Below are positions 26,291 through 35,979 of a stretch of DNA of 41,477 nt, piece by piece. A model generated the notes under the pieces. That model did not search any database and was not told the DNA's origin. It saw only the letters and a program-made list of their open reading frames with translations. Both the position numbers and the translations under genes were made by a program. Origin of the DNA: Synechococcales cyanobacterium M55_K2018_004 (GTDB lineage Bacteria; Cyanobacteriota; Cyanobacteriia; Elainellales; Elainellaceae); contig DVEB01000345.1 in the NCBI GenBank assembly GCA_015295905.1, positions 1-41,477 of the forward strand, read 5' to 3'. How positions within the stretch are numbered: the first letter of the stretch is position 1; each line of letters opens with the position of its first letter.

Positions 26291-27520
26291 ATGGACAGCC
26301 AAACGCTGTTGCGTCATGCAGAGCAAACCCTACTGCCTACCTTTGCTCGCATCGACACCCAGGTCAAGTTCAACCTAGCGCGCGTCTTAAATGCGTTTCG
26401 TCGCCACCAAGTCGGAGTCCACCATTTTTCCAGCGTCAGTGGCTATGGTCATGGGGATCTGGGCCGACAGGTCTTCGATCAGGTCTTTGCAGACGTCATG
26501 GGAGCCGAGGCCGCAGCGGTGCGGGTGCAGTTTGTATCAGGCACCCATGCAATTACGTGCGCTCTGTTTGGCGTTCTCCGCCCTGGCGATGAACTGCTCG
26601 CGGTTGCTGGTGCACCCTACGACACCTTGGAGGAAGTAATTGGCATCCGGGGTGAGGGGCAGGGGTCACTCAAGGACTTTGGTATTGCTTACCGCCAGTT
26701 AGACCTTACCCCGGAGGGAACCATAGATTGGTCAGCCCTGGCGACTGCCATACGACCCCAAACTCGGATGGTGTTGATCCAGCGCTCCTGTGGTTACACG
26801 TGGCGGCATAGTCTGGCGATCGCCGATATTGCCAAAATCGTTGACCTGGTGAAGCAGCAGAACCCCGACACCGTTTGCTTTGTAGACAACTGTTACGGAG
26901 AGTTTGTAGCCGACCGAGAGCCACCTGCGGTAGGCGCCGACCTGATTGCTGGCTCTCTGATCAAAAATCCAGGTGGCACGATTGTCACGGCAGGTGGGTA
27001 TGTCGCAGGCCGAGCAGATTTAGTGGAAAAAGCCTGCTGTCGGCTCACCTCCCCTGGCATTGGCAGTGAGGGTGGTGCAACCTTTGACCAGAACCGCCTG
27101 CTGTTTCAGGGGTTGTTCCTAGCCCCGCAGATGGTGGGGGAAGCCCTGAAGGGAAACCACCTAGTCGCAACCGTGTTTCATACCTTGGGCTATCCGGTGC
27201 ATCCCTTGCCGGAGGCTCCCCGGCGAGATGTGATCCAGGCCATTAAGCTTGGTTCTCCAGAAAAGGTGATTGCTTTCTGCAAGGCCATCCAAGACTATTC
27301 GCCCATTGGCTCCTACCTGCAACCCGTGCCAGCAGAAATGCCAGGATACGAGAGTGAGCTAGTCATGGCAGGTGGCACCTTCATTGACGGCAGCACCTCC
27401 GAATTTTCGGCAGATGGCCCCCTGCGGGAACCCTACGTGGTGTTTTGCCAGGGAGGAACCCATTGGACGCATGTGGCGATCGCCCTAGAAGCAGCGGTTC
27501 AGGCAGTTTTAGACACCTGA
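26291..27520 (+). CDS. Methionine gamma-lyase family PLP protein (aluminium-resistance type)
   Basis: About 409 aa, a fold-type I PLP enzyme of the family named methionine gamma-lyase or aluminium resistance protein (PF06838). Landmarks: HHFSSVSGYGHGDLGRQVFD, VRVQFVSGTHAITCALFG (phosphate region), CFVDNCYGEFVADREP (Asp of the pyridine nitrogen), and the PLP Lys in GSLIKNPGGTIVTAGGYVAG. The family is widespread in cyanobacteria and Firmicutes; the physiological substrate is unsettled, probably a sulfur amino acid. ATG at 26291 is the natural start although the frame opens at 26249. Its last 22 bases overlap the convergent membrane-protein gene. Confidence 0.9.
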   Translation: MDSQTLLRHAEQTLLPTFARIDTQVKFNLARVLNAFRRHQVGVHHFSSVSGYGHGDLGRQVFDQVFADVMGAEAAAVRVQFVSGTHAITCALFGVLRPGDELLAVAGAPYDTLEEVIGIRGEGQGSLKDFGIAYRQLDLTPEGTIDWSALATAIRPQTRMVLIQRSCGYTWRHSLAIADIAKIVDLVKQQNPDTVCFVDNCYGEFVADREPPAVGADLIAGSLIKNPGGTIVTAGGYVAGRADLVEKACCRLTSPGIGSEGGATFDQNRLLFQGLFLAPQMVGEALKGNHLVATVFHTLGYPVHPLPEAPRRDVIQAIKLGSPEKVIAFCKAIQDYSPIGSYLQPVPAEMPGYESELVMAGGTFIDGSTSEFSADGPLREPYVVFCQGGTHWTHVAIALEAAVQAVLDT

Positions 27521-28248
27521 GCAGCCTGACCATCGGCATGGTAGGCAATCTGCGGACGTCGGAGAAAATAAAACACGAGTCCTAGAAATGGCACCAGGCG
27601 AGCAACCCACAACGCAACCGACGATCGCCAGTTGCGGCGCTGCATATCATCGGGTACTAGCCAAGCTTGAAAGATCCAGAACACCCCCAGGTCAACCACA
27701 AAGGAGAACGCCAGGCGATCGCTTCCCACTAGCGCCATGAGGGCCTGCCAGCGATCGCCCCAGGCGCCAAACTCTGGACGCGCCACTGCCGCCCAGAGAC
27801 AGGCCACCAACCCAACAACCGTCAGCAGAATCGGGAAAAACCGACTTTCAGTGAACCGTTCGAGTGGGGAGAGGGGAGGCTGTAGGGGTGAGATGGAATC
27901 AGACTGCCGCAGAGCCAACCAGGGCAAGTAAAACACATTGGTCAGAAAGGCCGTGCCCAGCAAAAAGGGCAACAGCGGAAAGCGCTGGTCACGACCATCC
28001 ACCGCAAAGCCCCAAAATAACAAGCCCCAGGTCACCGTCAGGTTAAACAGACCCTCGAACGCTGGGTTCAAGACGGGGGCAACTCCTGGCAACAAGGCGG
28101 GCAACACACACCAAAAATTGAGGCTGAGGGCGATCGCCTCCTGCCATGTTTCTGGCCGCACTTGCAGCAACGACTCACCCGGAGGAGCGTCGCTGCAAAA
28201 AAGGTAACTCACATAAATCAGCCAAATGCTCCACAGCAAAGCACCCAA
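27499..28248 (-). CDS. Multi-pass membrane protein of unknown function
   Basis: About 249 aa, apparently starting at TTG 28248 (no ATG or GTG before the upstream stop). Six or so hydrophobic segments can be seen: residues 1-18, about 38-60, about 64-82, about 88-110, about 138-155, and 180-230 in two parts. It resembles unnamed cyanobacterial membrane proteins of this size; I cannot name a family. It follows the secreted pentapeptide-repeat gene on the same strand by 28 bases, so they are likely one transcript. The 3' end overlaps the convergent PLP enzyme gene by 22 bases. Confidence 0.75.
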   Translation of the reverse strand: MGALLWSIWLIYVSYLFCSDAPPGESLLQVRPETWQEAIALSLNFWCVLPALLPGVAPVLNPAFEGLFNLTVTWGLLFWGFAVDGRDQRFPLLPFLLGTAFLTNVFYLPWLALRQSDSISPLQPPLSPLERFTESRFFPILLTVVGLVACLWAAVARPEFGAWGDRWQALMALVGSDRLAFSFVVDLGVFWIFQAWLVPDDMQRRNWRSSVALWVARLVPFLGLVFYFLRRPQIAYHADGQAAQVSKTA

Positions 28249-28276
28249 GCTCCAGTAATGAAGACTTCAGGAGACA

Positions 28277-29095
28277 CTAGAGAACAAACCGCAACATCAG
28301 TCCAACCAGCCCCCCCAGAAAATGGATGAAGCGATCGCCCGCACTGACACCTCGGTTTGCCCGGCGGTCTGCCCGCTCTGCCGCCGCTTGATACTGTTCC
28401 ACACCTTCGATGAACTGCATCGATGCCTGCTGTCCCTGGGCATTGCCCTGCGCCTGATAGAGTTGCTGGGCCTGTTGAGCATCGCTTAGGGCAGTGACTG
28501 CATCCTGCATCTGAAAGCGCACAATCCCCCGTGCCAGGTAGGCATGGGCAAAGTCAGGTCGGCGTTCGATCGATTGGTTGAGATAGGCGATCGCCCCACT
28601 CAAGTTACCGCGCTGACTCTCGGTCAATCCCCAGATATAAAGCTGCTCTGGCGTCAGCAGGTCTGTGGGCACTCCTACCGCCCCCAGCAAATTCGCCCCC
28701 TGCAAGTTTGCCCCTTCTAGCTTAACATCCGTTAAAAAGGCTTCGCGCAGGTCAGCCCCGCGCAGGTCAGCCCCGCGCAGGTCGGCTCCACTCAGATTTG
28801 CACTCGACAGCCGTGCCCCTGCCAAGTTTGCCCCTTGTAAGTTGGCATAGCTCAGGTTGGCCCGGTTAAGATTTGCCCGATTAAGGTTTGCACGGGTCAA
28901 GTCTGCCCGTTCCAGATTGGCATACACCAGCCCCGCATCGCTCAAGTCGCAGTTCTGGCACTGGCGGGTTGAGAGGAGTTGTTGAATATGCGCTAGGTTT
29001 TCTGCCTGGGCAGGCAAGCCCACTCCGAGTAGGGTCATCAGAGCAAGGGTAGCAATTCGGGATGACATGGGCAAATGACCTGCTAAATGAAGCAT
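28277..29095 (-). CDS. Secreted pentapeptide-repeat plus TPR protein
   Basis: About 272 aa. A signal peptide ends near GLPAQAE (about residue 30). [21 protein letters not shown] and about 20 further A(D/N)LxX pentapeptides form a right-handed beta helix (about 45-145), followed by a TPR-like segment ([37 protein letters not shown]) and a C-terminal hydrophobic segment ([14 protein letters not shown]). The start at the ATG at 29095 is supported by GAGGAG about ten bases upstream; an internal ATG at 29068 is the alternative. The DNA under the repeats contains short direct repeats. A two-Cys CxxC motif precedes the repeats, as in many cyanobacterial lumenal or periplasmic pentapeptide proteins. 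Confidence 0.88.
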   Translation of the reverse strand: MLHLAGHLPMSSRIATLALMTLLGVGLPAQAENLAHIQQLLSTRQCQNCDLSDAGLVYANLERADLTRANLNRANLNRANLSYANLQGANLAGARLSSANLSGADLRGADLRGADLREAFLTDVKLEGANLQGANLLGAVGVPTDLLTPEQLYIWGLTESQRGNLSGAIAYLNQSIERRPDFAHAYLARGIVRFQMQDAVTALSDAQQAQQLYQAQGNAQGQQASMQFIEGVEQYQAAAERADRRANRGVSAGDRFIHFLGGLVGLMLRFVL

Positions 29096-29292
29096 CGGAT
29101 TGCACTCCTCAGCCTCGTGAGCATGACGTGAGAACTGACCCACTCAAGTCGAGGAGAGCTACATCAACTGTAATGAGAATTGTCCAGAAGTGTACTGAAA
29201 TTCTCTCAAGACTGACAAGAGAAAACGATGAAAAGTTGTACACAGTGTAGGTTGCTTCCCGCAGAATGGGCTAGATCGCGCAAGTCGCTTCT

Positions 29293-29298
29293 TATAAT
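29293..29298 (+). promoter_or_regulatory. Candidate -10 box for miaB
   Basis: TATAAT, a consensus -10 hexamer, lies 52 bases before the miaB ATG in a locally AT-rich region. No good -35 is visible at the usual spacing, so it may be an activator-dependent promoter. Confidence 0.4.
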
Positions 29299-29349
29299 AG
29301 AAAATGCCTGTTTTGCAAAACTTTAGAATTTCAACGGCGTGTCTCAACT

Positions 29350-30699
29350 ATGACCTCTGCTCGTCGCTATCACATCACCACCTTCGGTTGTCAGATGAAC
29401 AAAGCTGACTCCGAGCGGATGGCTGGCATTTTGGAACAGATGGGCTTCGAGTGGTCAGAGTCGCCCGATGAGGCCAACCTGATTCTCTACAACACCTGCA
29501 CCATTCGCGACAATGCCGAACAAAAGGTGTATTCCTATCTGGGGCGGCAGGCCAAGCGCAAGCAGAGCGAGCCTGATCTGACGCTAGTGGTGGCCGGATG
29601 CGTTGCCCAACAGGAAGGTGAGGCGCTGTTGCGACGAGTGCCCGAACTGGATCTGGTGATGGGGCCACAACACGCCAATCGCCTGCAGGATCTACTAGAA
29701 CAGGTCTTTGCTGGCAGCCAAGTGGTCGCCACGGAAGCCGTCCACATTATGGAGGACATCACCAAGCCCCGGCGAGACAGTAGTGTCACAGCCTGGGTGA
29801 ACGTGATCTACGGCTGCAACGAGCGGTGTACCTATTGCGTGGTGCCCAACGTGCGGGGAATAGAACAGTCGCGCACACCAGAGGCCATTCGTGCCGAGAT
29901 GGAAGAACTGGGACGGCAAGGTTATAAGGAAGTGACGCTTTTGGGTCAAAATATTGACGCCTACGGACGCGACTTGCCGGGTGTCAAGCCCAATGGCCAG
30001 CACCTCCACACCCTGACTGATTTGCTCTACTTCGTTCACGATGTCCCAGGAATTGAGCGCATCCGCTTCGCCACAAGCCATCCCCGCTACTTCACCGAGC
30101 GCCTGATCCGCGCCTGTGCAGAACTCCCCAAGGTCTGCGAGCATTTCCACATTCCGTTTCAGTCGGGCGATAACGAGGTGCTGAAGGCGATGGCACGCGG
30201 CTATACCCAGGAGAAGTATCGCCGTATCATCGACACGATTCGCCGCTACATTCCTGATGCCTCAATCAGTGCGGATGCAATTGTGGCCTTTCCGGGCGAG
30301 ACGGAAGCGCAGTTTGAGAACACGCTGAAACTGGTGGAAGAGGTTGGCTTTGACCAACTCAACACGGCTGCCTATTCACCCCGTCCAGGCACTCCCGCTG
30401 CGCTATGGGACAATCAACTGCCAGAAGCGGTTAAAAGCGATCGCCTGCAACGGCTCAATCATTTGGTCGCCATCAAGGCTGCTGAGCGATCGCAACGCTA
30501 CCTAGGACGCATCGAACAAGTCCTCGTTGAAGACGCCAATCCCAAAGACCCACATCAGGTGATGGGGCGAACACGCGGCAATCGGCTGACCTACTTCCCA
30601 GGGTGCATTAGCGAGCTCAAGGGCAAATTAGTCGAAGTCGAGATTACGGAAGCCCGGGCGTTTAGTTTGACCGGAAAAGCGCTGGCTACTGTCAGATAG
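29350..30699 (+). CDS. miaB: tRNA-2-methylthio-N6-dimethylallyladenosine synthase
   Basis: 449 aa. A radical-SAM methylthiotransferase that adds the 2-methylthio group to i6A37 of tRNAs reading UNN codons. The N-terminal UPF0004 domain has three cluster cysteines in [27 protein letters not shown] and VAGCVAQQ. The radical-SAM motif [16 protein letters not shown] is at about 155-170 (CxxxCxxC), and a C-terminal TRAM domain ends at residue 449. It is complete and normal in length, a single gene with its own upstream region. Confidence 0.96.
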   Translation: MTSARRYHITTFGCQMNKADSERMAGILEQMGFEWSESPDEANLILYNTCTIRDNAEQKVYSYLGRQAKRKQSEPDLTLVVAGCVAQQEGEALLRRVPELDLVMGPQHANRLQDLLEQVFAGSQVVATEAVHIMEDITKPRRDSSVTAWVNVIYGCNERCTYCVVPNVRGIEQSRTPEAIRAEMEELGRQGYKEVTLLGQNIDAYGRDLPGVKPNGQHLHTLTDLLYFVHDVPGIERIRFATSHPRYFTERLIRACAELPKVCEHFHIPFQSGDNEVLKAMARGYTQEKYRRIIDTIRRYIPDASISADAIVAFPGETEAQFENTLKLVEEVGFDQLNTAAYSPRPGTPAALWDNQLPEAVKSDRLQRLNHLVAIKAAERSQRYLGRIEQVLVEDANPKDPHQVMGRTRGNRLTYFPGCISELKGKLVEVEITEARAFSLTGKALATVR

Positions 30700-30805
30700 G
30701 ACAACTACTCACCAAAACCGAGGCTGAAGGCAGACCGCCGCATGGATTGCACCGTCAGACTTCTACCATCCAAAATCGCAAATCCAACATCCAAAATGGT
30801 GAAAG

Positions 30806-31426
30806 ATGCCTCAAGTCTCTCTCGCTGAACTAATCGAAGCTGGTCGGACTGGCAGCCACCTGATCAGCTTTCCAACAGATACGGTGCCTGCTTTGGCGGC
30901 AAGACCTGCCCAGTCTGGGCTGATCTATGCGGCAAAACAGCGCAGTGAAACCAAGCCATTAATTCTCATGGGCGGCAGTCCTGAGGATCTGTGGCCTTAT
31001 GTGCAGGGGAGTGAAGCTGAGTTTGCCGTCTGGCGGCAAGTCGTTGAACAATACTGGCCGGGAGCGCTGACCCTGGTTTTGCCCGCAAGCGATCGCCTCC
31101 CTCGTGAGATGAACCCCACCGACCCCACCACGATTGGGATCCGTGTTCCCAATAGTGCGATCGCTCGTCACATCCTCAGCCAGACTGGGCCACTGGCAAC
31201 CACGAGTGTGAACCGTTCAGGAGAACCACCCCTGACAACGATTGCCGCAATCAATCAACACTTTCCTGAAGTGCTGACCCTTTCGCAGGAGGCTTTGGCC
31301 CAACTGAAAAACCACCTTTGCCCTGAGGGCAGTGACGCTCTGTCTGCATCCGGCCTACCTTCGACGGTTGCAAAGTGGACAGGCAATCATTGGAAAATTT
31401 TACGTCAGGGGGCGATTCACCTTTAG
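30806..31426 (+). CDS. Threonylcarbamoyladenylate synthase, Sua5/YciO/YrdC family
   Basis: 206 aa, a single YrdC domain. FPTDTVPALAARPAQSGLIYAAKQR and KPLILMGGS form the nucleotide/threonine pocket; YWPGALTLVLPAS, GIRVPNSAIARHIL and PLATTSVNRSGEPP follow. It makes the L-threonylcarbamoyl-AMP intermediate for t6A37 in tRNA. The Sua5 C-terminal domain is absent, so it is TsaC-like. It lies about 105 bases after miaB, so two tRNA position-37 modification genes are neighbours. YciO paralogues with unknown roles are the alternative. Confidence 0.88.
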   Translation: MPQVSLAELIEAGRTGSHLISFPTDTVPALAARPAQSGLIYAAKQRSETKPLILMGGSPEDLWPYVQGSEAEFAVWRQVVEQYWPGALTLVLPASDRLPREMNPTDPTTIGIRVPNSAIARHILSQTGPLATTSVNRSGEPPLTTIAAINQHFPEVLTLSQEALAQLKNHLCPEGSDALSASGLPSTVAKWTGNHWKILRQGAIHL

Positions 31427-32021
31427 CGATTCAGGCGTCATTCACGTGAGCAAACAATACATCATGCAATCCATCATGTTCAGCACAGGTGGCACACTCC
31501 ATACCCCGACCGCCTGAGTCCGCTGGACGAAATCTCTGGAAAGGAGAAGCGCGCGCCGCGTGTCTCTCGCCTCTCACGCCAAAATCGTAGGTTCAATCAG
31601 CAACGCTGGCAAGGGACGCATCAAAATTTACTGATGCAAGCAACTTTGTGTATCAACATTAAGGCAGGTCTGGGGGAGCAAAAAAGCAACCTACAATTTA
31701 ATGTGGATGGCTTGCCCTAGGTCTGATGGCTTGGATGGAGAGCATATCACCTTTGCAGGCTCTCATCCCCCAGCCCCTGCTCCCACGTTGGGAGAAGGGG
31801 AGCCGAGCATCTCAAAGTTCCTCTTCCAAGTTGGGCGAGGGATTGAGGGCGAGGGCAAACGTGATATGCACCTTTTGGATGTTGGATGATCGTTGAACGG
31901 AGCGATCGCATCCGGATGAGAGTTTGAATTCCGTCGAGTTGGCACCACAGTCAGATGCCCATGACTGGAAAAGAGCAAACTGAGTCGGGCATTCGACTGC
32001 TCCAAGCAACACTATCGCCCT
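31427..32021. other. Long intergenic region containing MITE A1
   Basis: Almost 600 bases between the Sua5-family gene and the CHAD gene. Apart from A1 I see only TTCAATCAGCAACGCTGG near 31592, a likely family E terminus fragment, and an imperfect inverted repeat near 31543-31570. Short open frames here have no recognisable protein sequence. Confidence 0.5.
31742..31869 (+). mobile_element. MITE family A, copy 1 (A1)
   Basis: A 128-bp core with terminal inverted repeats GCATATCACCTTTGC and GGCAAACGTGATATGC. The interior carries the cyanobacterial repeat CTCATCCCCCAGCCCCTGCTCCC... and matches the reverse complement of A2 (36333-36460) along its whole length. TTGGATG occurs on both sides (about 31731 and 31875) and may be the target duplication. 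Confidence 0.82.
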
Positions 32022-32984
32022 ATGAAAGAAACAAAAGCAGCGATTACAGCACTCCTTGAAAAACCAACCTCAGAGCTGACGTTGGGTAGATTTGCCTACG
32101 ACACGATTCAAAAGCAATATCTTCACATTATCAAACAAGAAAAACCCGTCCTCGCAGACAAGGACCCAGAATACCTGCATCAAATGCGGGTCGGTAGTCG
32201 GCGGCTTTATACAGCCTTGCAAGTGTTTGAGGGGGTTGTCCAGTTGCCGAAAGCCGCGCAACTGGCACGGGTGCGATCGCTCACGAGGGTCTTGGGAAAC
32301 TTGCGCGACCTAGACGTGCAAATCGCCTCCTTGCAAGACAATTACCTGCCCCAGGTGACTCAAAAATCTGAGCAGCGCAGTCTTATAGAAGTGCTCGACC
32401 GTCTCCACCAAAGACGAAAAAAAGCATTCGCAGAGACAAAGGAAGTCCTCACTGCGTCTCGCTATCTAGATCTCAAAAAAGCTTACGAAAGCTGGCTTGC
32501 TCAACCTACCTGCACCCTAATTGCGAACCTGCCGCTGCTGCTGGTTCTGCCCGATCTGCTCAGTCCTCTATTGTCAGAATTATTACTGCATCCCGGTTGG
32601 CTAATTCCGGTTAACGAGCTGTCCCCTGACAACGTTCATACCTTGCACGACCTCCGCAAAGCCTGCAAACACGCCCGCTATCAAACCGATTTTTTCCTGC
32701 CCTTCTATGGTGAAGACTTTAAGACCTGGATGAAGGAGGTCAAAACGCTGCAGGAAAATCTGGGACAACTTCAGGATACCGAAGTCTTGCGATTGCTCTT
32801 GCAAGAACTGGCTCCGCCAGACTGCAAGATGAAAGATCTGAATCACATGATTCAACAACAGCGACACCAAGCCCTAGAAAACTGGGAAACCGTTCGCCAG
32901 AAATACCTTGATGCCAAATATCGTGACTACCTACGACACCTGCTGCTAACTCTGCAAGCTCCTCCTGCTCCTCAATCAACTTAA
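32022..32984 (+). CDS. CHAD-domain protein
   Basis: 320 aa. CHAD domains are helical, with conserved His residues, and bind polyphosphate. YLHQMRVGSRRLYTALQVF (about 50-68) and the second repeat HDLRKACKHARYQTDFF (about 208-224) are the two conserved His/Arg blocks. No CYTH (triphosphate tunnel) domain is attached or adjacent, so this is a stand-alone CHAD protein, probably associated with polyphosphate granules. The stop codon (32982-32984) lies inside a TTAAGC motif like the arm of the family E element that follows. Confidence 0.9.
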   Translation: MKETKAAITALLEKPTSELTLGRFAYDTIQKQYLHIIKQEKPVLADKDPEYLHQMRVGSRRLYTALQVFEGVVQLPKAAQLARVRSLTRVLGNLRDLDVQIASLQDNYLPQVTQKSEQRSLIEVLDRLHQRRKKAFAETKEVLTASRYLDLKKAYESWLAQPTCTLIANLPLLLVLPDLLSPLLSELLLHPGWLIPVNELSPDNVHTLHDLRKACKHARYQTDFFLPFYGEDFKTWMKEVKTLQENLGQLQDTEVLRLLLQELAPPDCKMKDLNHMIQQQRHQALENWETVRQKYLDAKYRDYLRHLLLTLQAPPAPQST

Positions 32985-33023
32985 GCACTGGGATTAAGCA
33001 CTGTATTGCCGATTTGGCTACTA

Positions 33024-33088
33024 ATGTTTTGATGGGGAGGCGCGCTCCGCCCGCCTCCCCATCAAAACATATTCGGCTTAAGCAGCGC
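33024..33088. repeat. Family E palindromic repeat (E2)
   Basis: A perfect 19-bp stem (33024-33042 with 33052-33070) around a 9-base loop, followed by ATTCGGCTTAAGCAGCGC as in E1. The left outer arm is degraded but traces of TTAAGCACTG are seen at 32981-33003. It lies between convergent CHAD and phosphatase genes and would terminate both. Confidence 0.78.
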
Positions 33089-33109
33089 CCCACGATTTTC
33101 GCTGGAACA

Positions 33110-35737
33110 CTAGACTGTCACGAAGTTTGCATCCGTTAAGCTAGCAAGCTGCACATTGTCGAGAATTGCCAGAGTTTCTCGACCAACCACAATGCGGGTT
33201 GTCCGCCCGACTTGGGTGAACGCCAGGGCATCAACGGAGAGGCCACCCGATAACCCGATTCGGTCCGTGGCAACCCGGAAGTTGAGAATCCGGTCGGTGC
33301 CATTGCCCCGTCCGATCACCGCAATGTCGCGGCTGAGATCTGCCCCCAGATCAATCACATCGTTGCCAGTGCCACCGTCCAGGTAATCCGCGCCCGCCCC
33401 GCCAAACAGGCGATCGTTGCCCGCCTCGCCCAACAGGCGATCGTTATTCAACCCACCGTACAGAGCGTCGTCACCATCACCCCCGAAGATGAGGTCATCG
33501 CCCTCGGCACCCACAATAAAGTCGTTGCCGCTGCCACCAGTTAAGGTATCGTTGCCCTCCTGGCCGAACAGGGAGTCATTCCCTGTGCCACCGTCCATGA
33601 CGTCATCACCCTGATTGCCCTTCAGCACATCGTTGCCCGCCTGACCAAAGATGCGATCGTTGCCACTCCGGCCACGTACCTGATCTGCTCCTGCTCCCGC
33701 AAAAATCAAGTCATCTTGCAGGGTGCCAACTAGTTGATCATTGCCAGGCGTACCGAGTCGGCTGGCGTCGCTAAATACCCCATCGCGACGAACCGCCAGG
33801 TTTTGAATGCGAGTGTCTTGAGCAGGAGCCGTATCTGCTGTTGTGAACGTGCCAATGGTGTTGAGGTATTCAGCAAAGGCGTCCTGTTCGGTGCCATCAT
33901 CGGCAAAGGTGGCCTGTCCGGTTCGTACCCCTGGTTGTAATAGGTCTACCCGGTTTAAGGTGGCGGCAAAGTTGGCGAAGGGGTAGCCATCTCCGCCATT
34001 AGCCAGGAAGTTGAGGGTGACCATGCGGAAGGTGCGGTTGGGATCTCCCACAACGACCCCATCCACGACAACAACGTCCTGGGTTCGTCCGCTGGCATTT
34101 TTGATCGCTAGGGAACGGATGCGATCGCCCGGCGTGGTGGCACTGCGAGCGGTGCGGGTAGCATCGAAACTAAAGGATAGGCCGCCAACCTGGGGAAAAG
34201 CACCAGGGGTTGCACCGGGCCGCACGCCAGCCACGGCGTGTTCCATGAGTTCCTTTAACTGAGTGGCGGTTACCGTTACCAGCGAGAGGGCATTGTTGAA
34301 GCGCAGGGAGTTTTCCACATCCAACTGCGACACATCACCCGCCTGCTTGTTTGCCAGGGGATTGGCCAGGGGTGGCAGCTTTTCAACCTGGTTGGGATCA
34401 GTTGCGCCGGGTGCTGCCTGGATCGCGCCAATGTTGTCACGAATACCCCCACCGTTCTTGAGCGAGATCACCGTGGTGGGATCAACCTGACGAGCCACAA
34501 ATAGGTTGGCATCGGCGGTCAAGTTGCCCAGGTTGGTTTCCTGCGTGCGCACGTCGTTGCGGGTGCCATTTAAGAACACACTGGTCCGACCAAAAATGGT
34601 GCCGTCCTTCGCAACAATCACATTCCGGAGGGCATTGGTGATGGCGACGACTTCTGGATCTGGTGTTGCGGTGACTCCCCCTGCGGCGGTGTTGGTGGCA
34701 ATCAACGCGGCCACACTGGCGGCATCGGTGGCGTAAGCCCCATTGATGGCAGGGTCGAGGGAGTCGTCCTTGATCACGCCATTGCTATCAAACTCAGCCA
34801 CCAATCGACCCACATAAGTGTAGTTGGCCGCAGTATTGACAATTAGCACTCGCTCGCCCGATGCGCTGGTGGTCAAAATTGGGTAGGAAAGACCAGGTGC
34901 AGCGGTGTCTCCAGGGCGCAGGCGATCGCCACTGTCAGCCAGCAGGGTGTGAGACCCGCCCGCAATGATGATATCGACATTGCGGAGACGAGTCGCTAGT
35001 GCCTGTTCAATAAATAACTGCTGCATGTGCGACAGCAGCACAATCTTATTCACACCCGTATTCGTTAGGGCATCAACGGACCTTTGAATTTCAGCCGCTA
35101 GGGCATCCAACTGAGCCGGGGTGGGATTGGCATCAAAGGGGCTGGGCGTCACGCTTACCCCTGGCCCTGGGGAAGAGATAATGGGTAAGGTGGGAGTTGT
35201 CGCGCCGACTATGCCAATCCGTTCGCCATTCACTGTAATGACTGTGTAGCGCGCAATTCTGCCTGGAATCGTGCTGGCCTCTTTGCCATCGGTAGACTCG
35301 CCATTGATCAGGGTGCGGCTAGCTAGGTTTGCGTCTCCACTGAAGTTGAGGTTAGCGCTCAAGTACGGGAAAAGTGCTCCTCGATAGGTAACGGGGTTCC
35401 CTGTTGGCACAATGAGAGACTGAATCGTAGCAGTGCCGAGGTCAAATTCGTGGTTGCCAAATGCCGAAGCTTGGATGCCAATTTCATTCAGAATGGCAAT
35501 GTCGGCCCGTCCAGGAGCCGCCGTCCCAGAGCCACCCAGGACAGCATTCAGGGCTGGATCAGAGGCAGCAGAGAAAAAGGGACCAGGGATGTAGTTGTCA
35601 CCGGATGACAGGATCAGCGTGTTGGCAAAATCATCGCGGAGGGCATTGACCACTGTCGAAAAGGCAACAGCATCATCCAGGGCAGAAATCCCTGCCTCAA
35701 AGTCGGAACCGTGAAGAATTTGTAGCTGAAAAACCAT
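33110..35737 (-). CDS. Secreted RTX-tailed metallophosphatase / 5'-nucleotidase
   Basis: 875 aa. A calcineurin-type metallophosphatase domain covers about 3-275: motif I LHGSDFEAG, motif II SSGDNYIPGPFF, GNHEFDLG (about 95-102), SHMQQ and GGSHT. A UshA-like 5'-nucleotidase C-terminal domain is at about 360-600 (LGNLTADANLF, NGGGIRDN). Residues 662-795 are RTX calcium-binding nonapeptides of the GGxGxD type (about ten). No N-terminal signal peptide is present, as expected for type I secretion by a C-terminal signal. It likely frees phosphate from nucleotides or esters outside the cell. Motif I has D-x-E in place of the usual D-x-H, a variant I remember from cyanobacterial homologues. No type I exporter is adjacent. 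Confidence 0.9.
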   Translation of the reverse strand: MVFQLQILHGSDFEAGISALDDAVAFSTVVNALRDDFANTLILSSGDNYIPGPFFSAASDPALNAVLGGSGTAAPGRADIAILNEIGIQASAFGNHEFDLGTATIQSLIVPTGNPVTYRGALFPYLSANLNFSGDANLASRTLINGESTDGKEASTIPGRIARYTVITVNGERIGIVGATTPTLPIISSPGPGVSVTPSPFDANPTPAQLDALAAEIQRSVDALTNTGVNKIVLLSHMQQLFIEQALATRLRNVDIIIAGGSHTLLADSGDRLRPGDTAAPGLSYPILTTSASGERVLIVNTAANYTYVGRLVAEFDSNGVIKDDSLDPAINGAYATDAASVAALIATNTAAGGVTATPDPEVVAITNALRNVIVAKDGTIFGRTSVFLNGTRNDVRTQETNLGNLTADANLFVARQVDPTTVISLKNGGGIRDNIGAIQAAPGATDPNQVEKLPPLANPLANKQAGDVSQLDVENSLRFNNALSLVTVTATQLKELMEHAVAGVRPGATPGAFPQVGGLSFSFDATRTARSATTPGDRIRSLAIKNASGRTQDVVVVDGVVVGDPNRTFRMVTLNFLANGGDGYPFANFAATLNRVDLLQPGVRTGQATFADDGTEQDAFAEYLNTIGTFTTADTAPAQDTRIQNLAVRRDGVFSDASRLGTPGNDQLVGTLQDDLIFAGAGADQVRGRSGNDRIFGQAGNDVLKGNQGDDVMDGGTGNDSLFGQEGNDTLTGGSGNDFIVGAEGDDLIFGGDGDDALYGGLNNDRLLGEAGNDRLFGGAGADYLDGGTGNDVIDLGADLSRDIAVIGRGNGTDRILNFRVATDRIGLSGGLSVDALAFTQVGRTTRIVVGRETLAILDNVQLASLTDANFVTV

Positions 35738-35979
35738 AATGTCTCAGTAAAAGTACGGGGGTGAGGAACGATCGCTCAGAGTACTCAGACGTAATAACCG
35801 TAGGATGATGAGGTTTTTACCAGGTCTTAATCAATCTGAAGCGTGCACCGTGATTTCTACTGCACCCTATCACCGGGCTTCTGAGAGCGTTAAGTAAACT
35901 GGGACACAACGATTGTCAAATTTGTGTAAAGGGTTACTCGTAAACGGAGATCTGACGGGAAGTCTGTTGGATAGCCCGC
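35738..35979. other. Upstream region of the phosphatase gene
   Basis: No gene is seen. It presumably holds the phosphatase promoter; I could not identify a convincing Pho box (direct repeats of the type CTTAACCT) by eye. Confidence 0.35.

Noticed and set aside
35738-35979. Pho box upstream of the phosphatase
   Set aside because: No convincing direct repeats of the CTTAACCT type could be seen.
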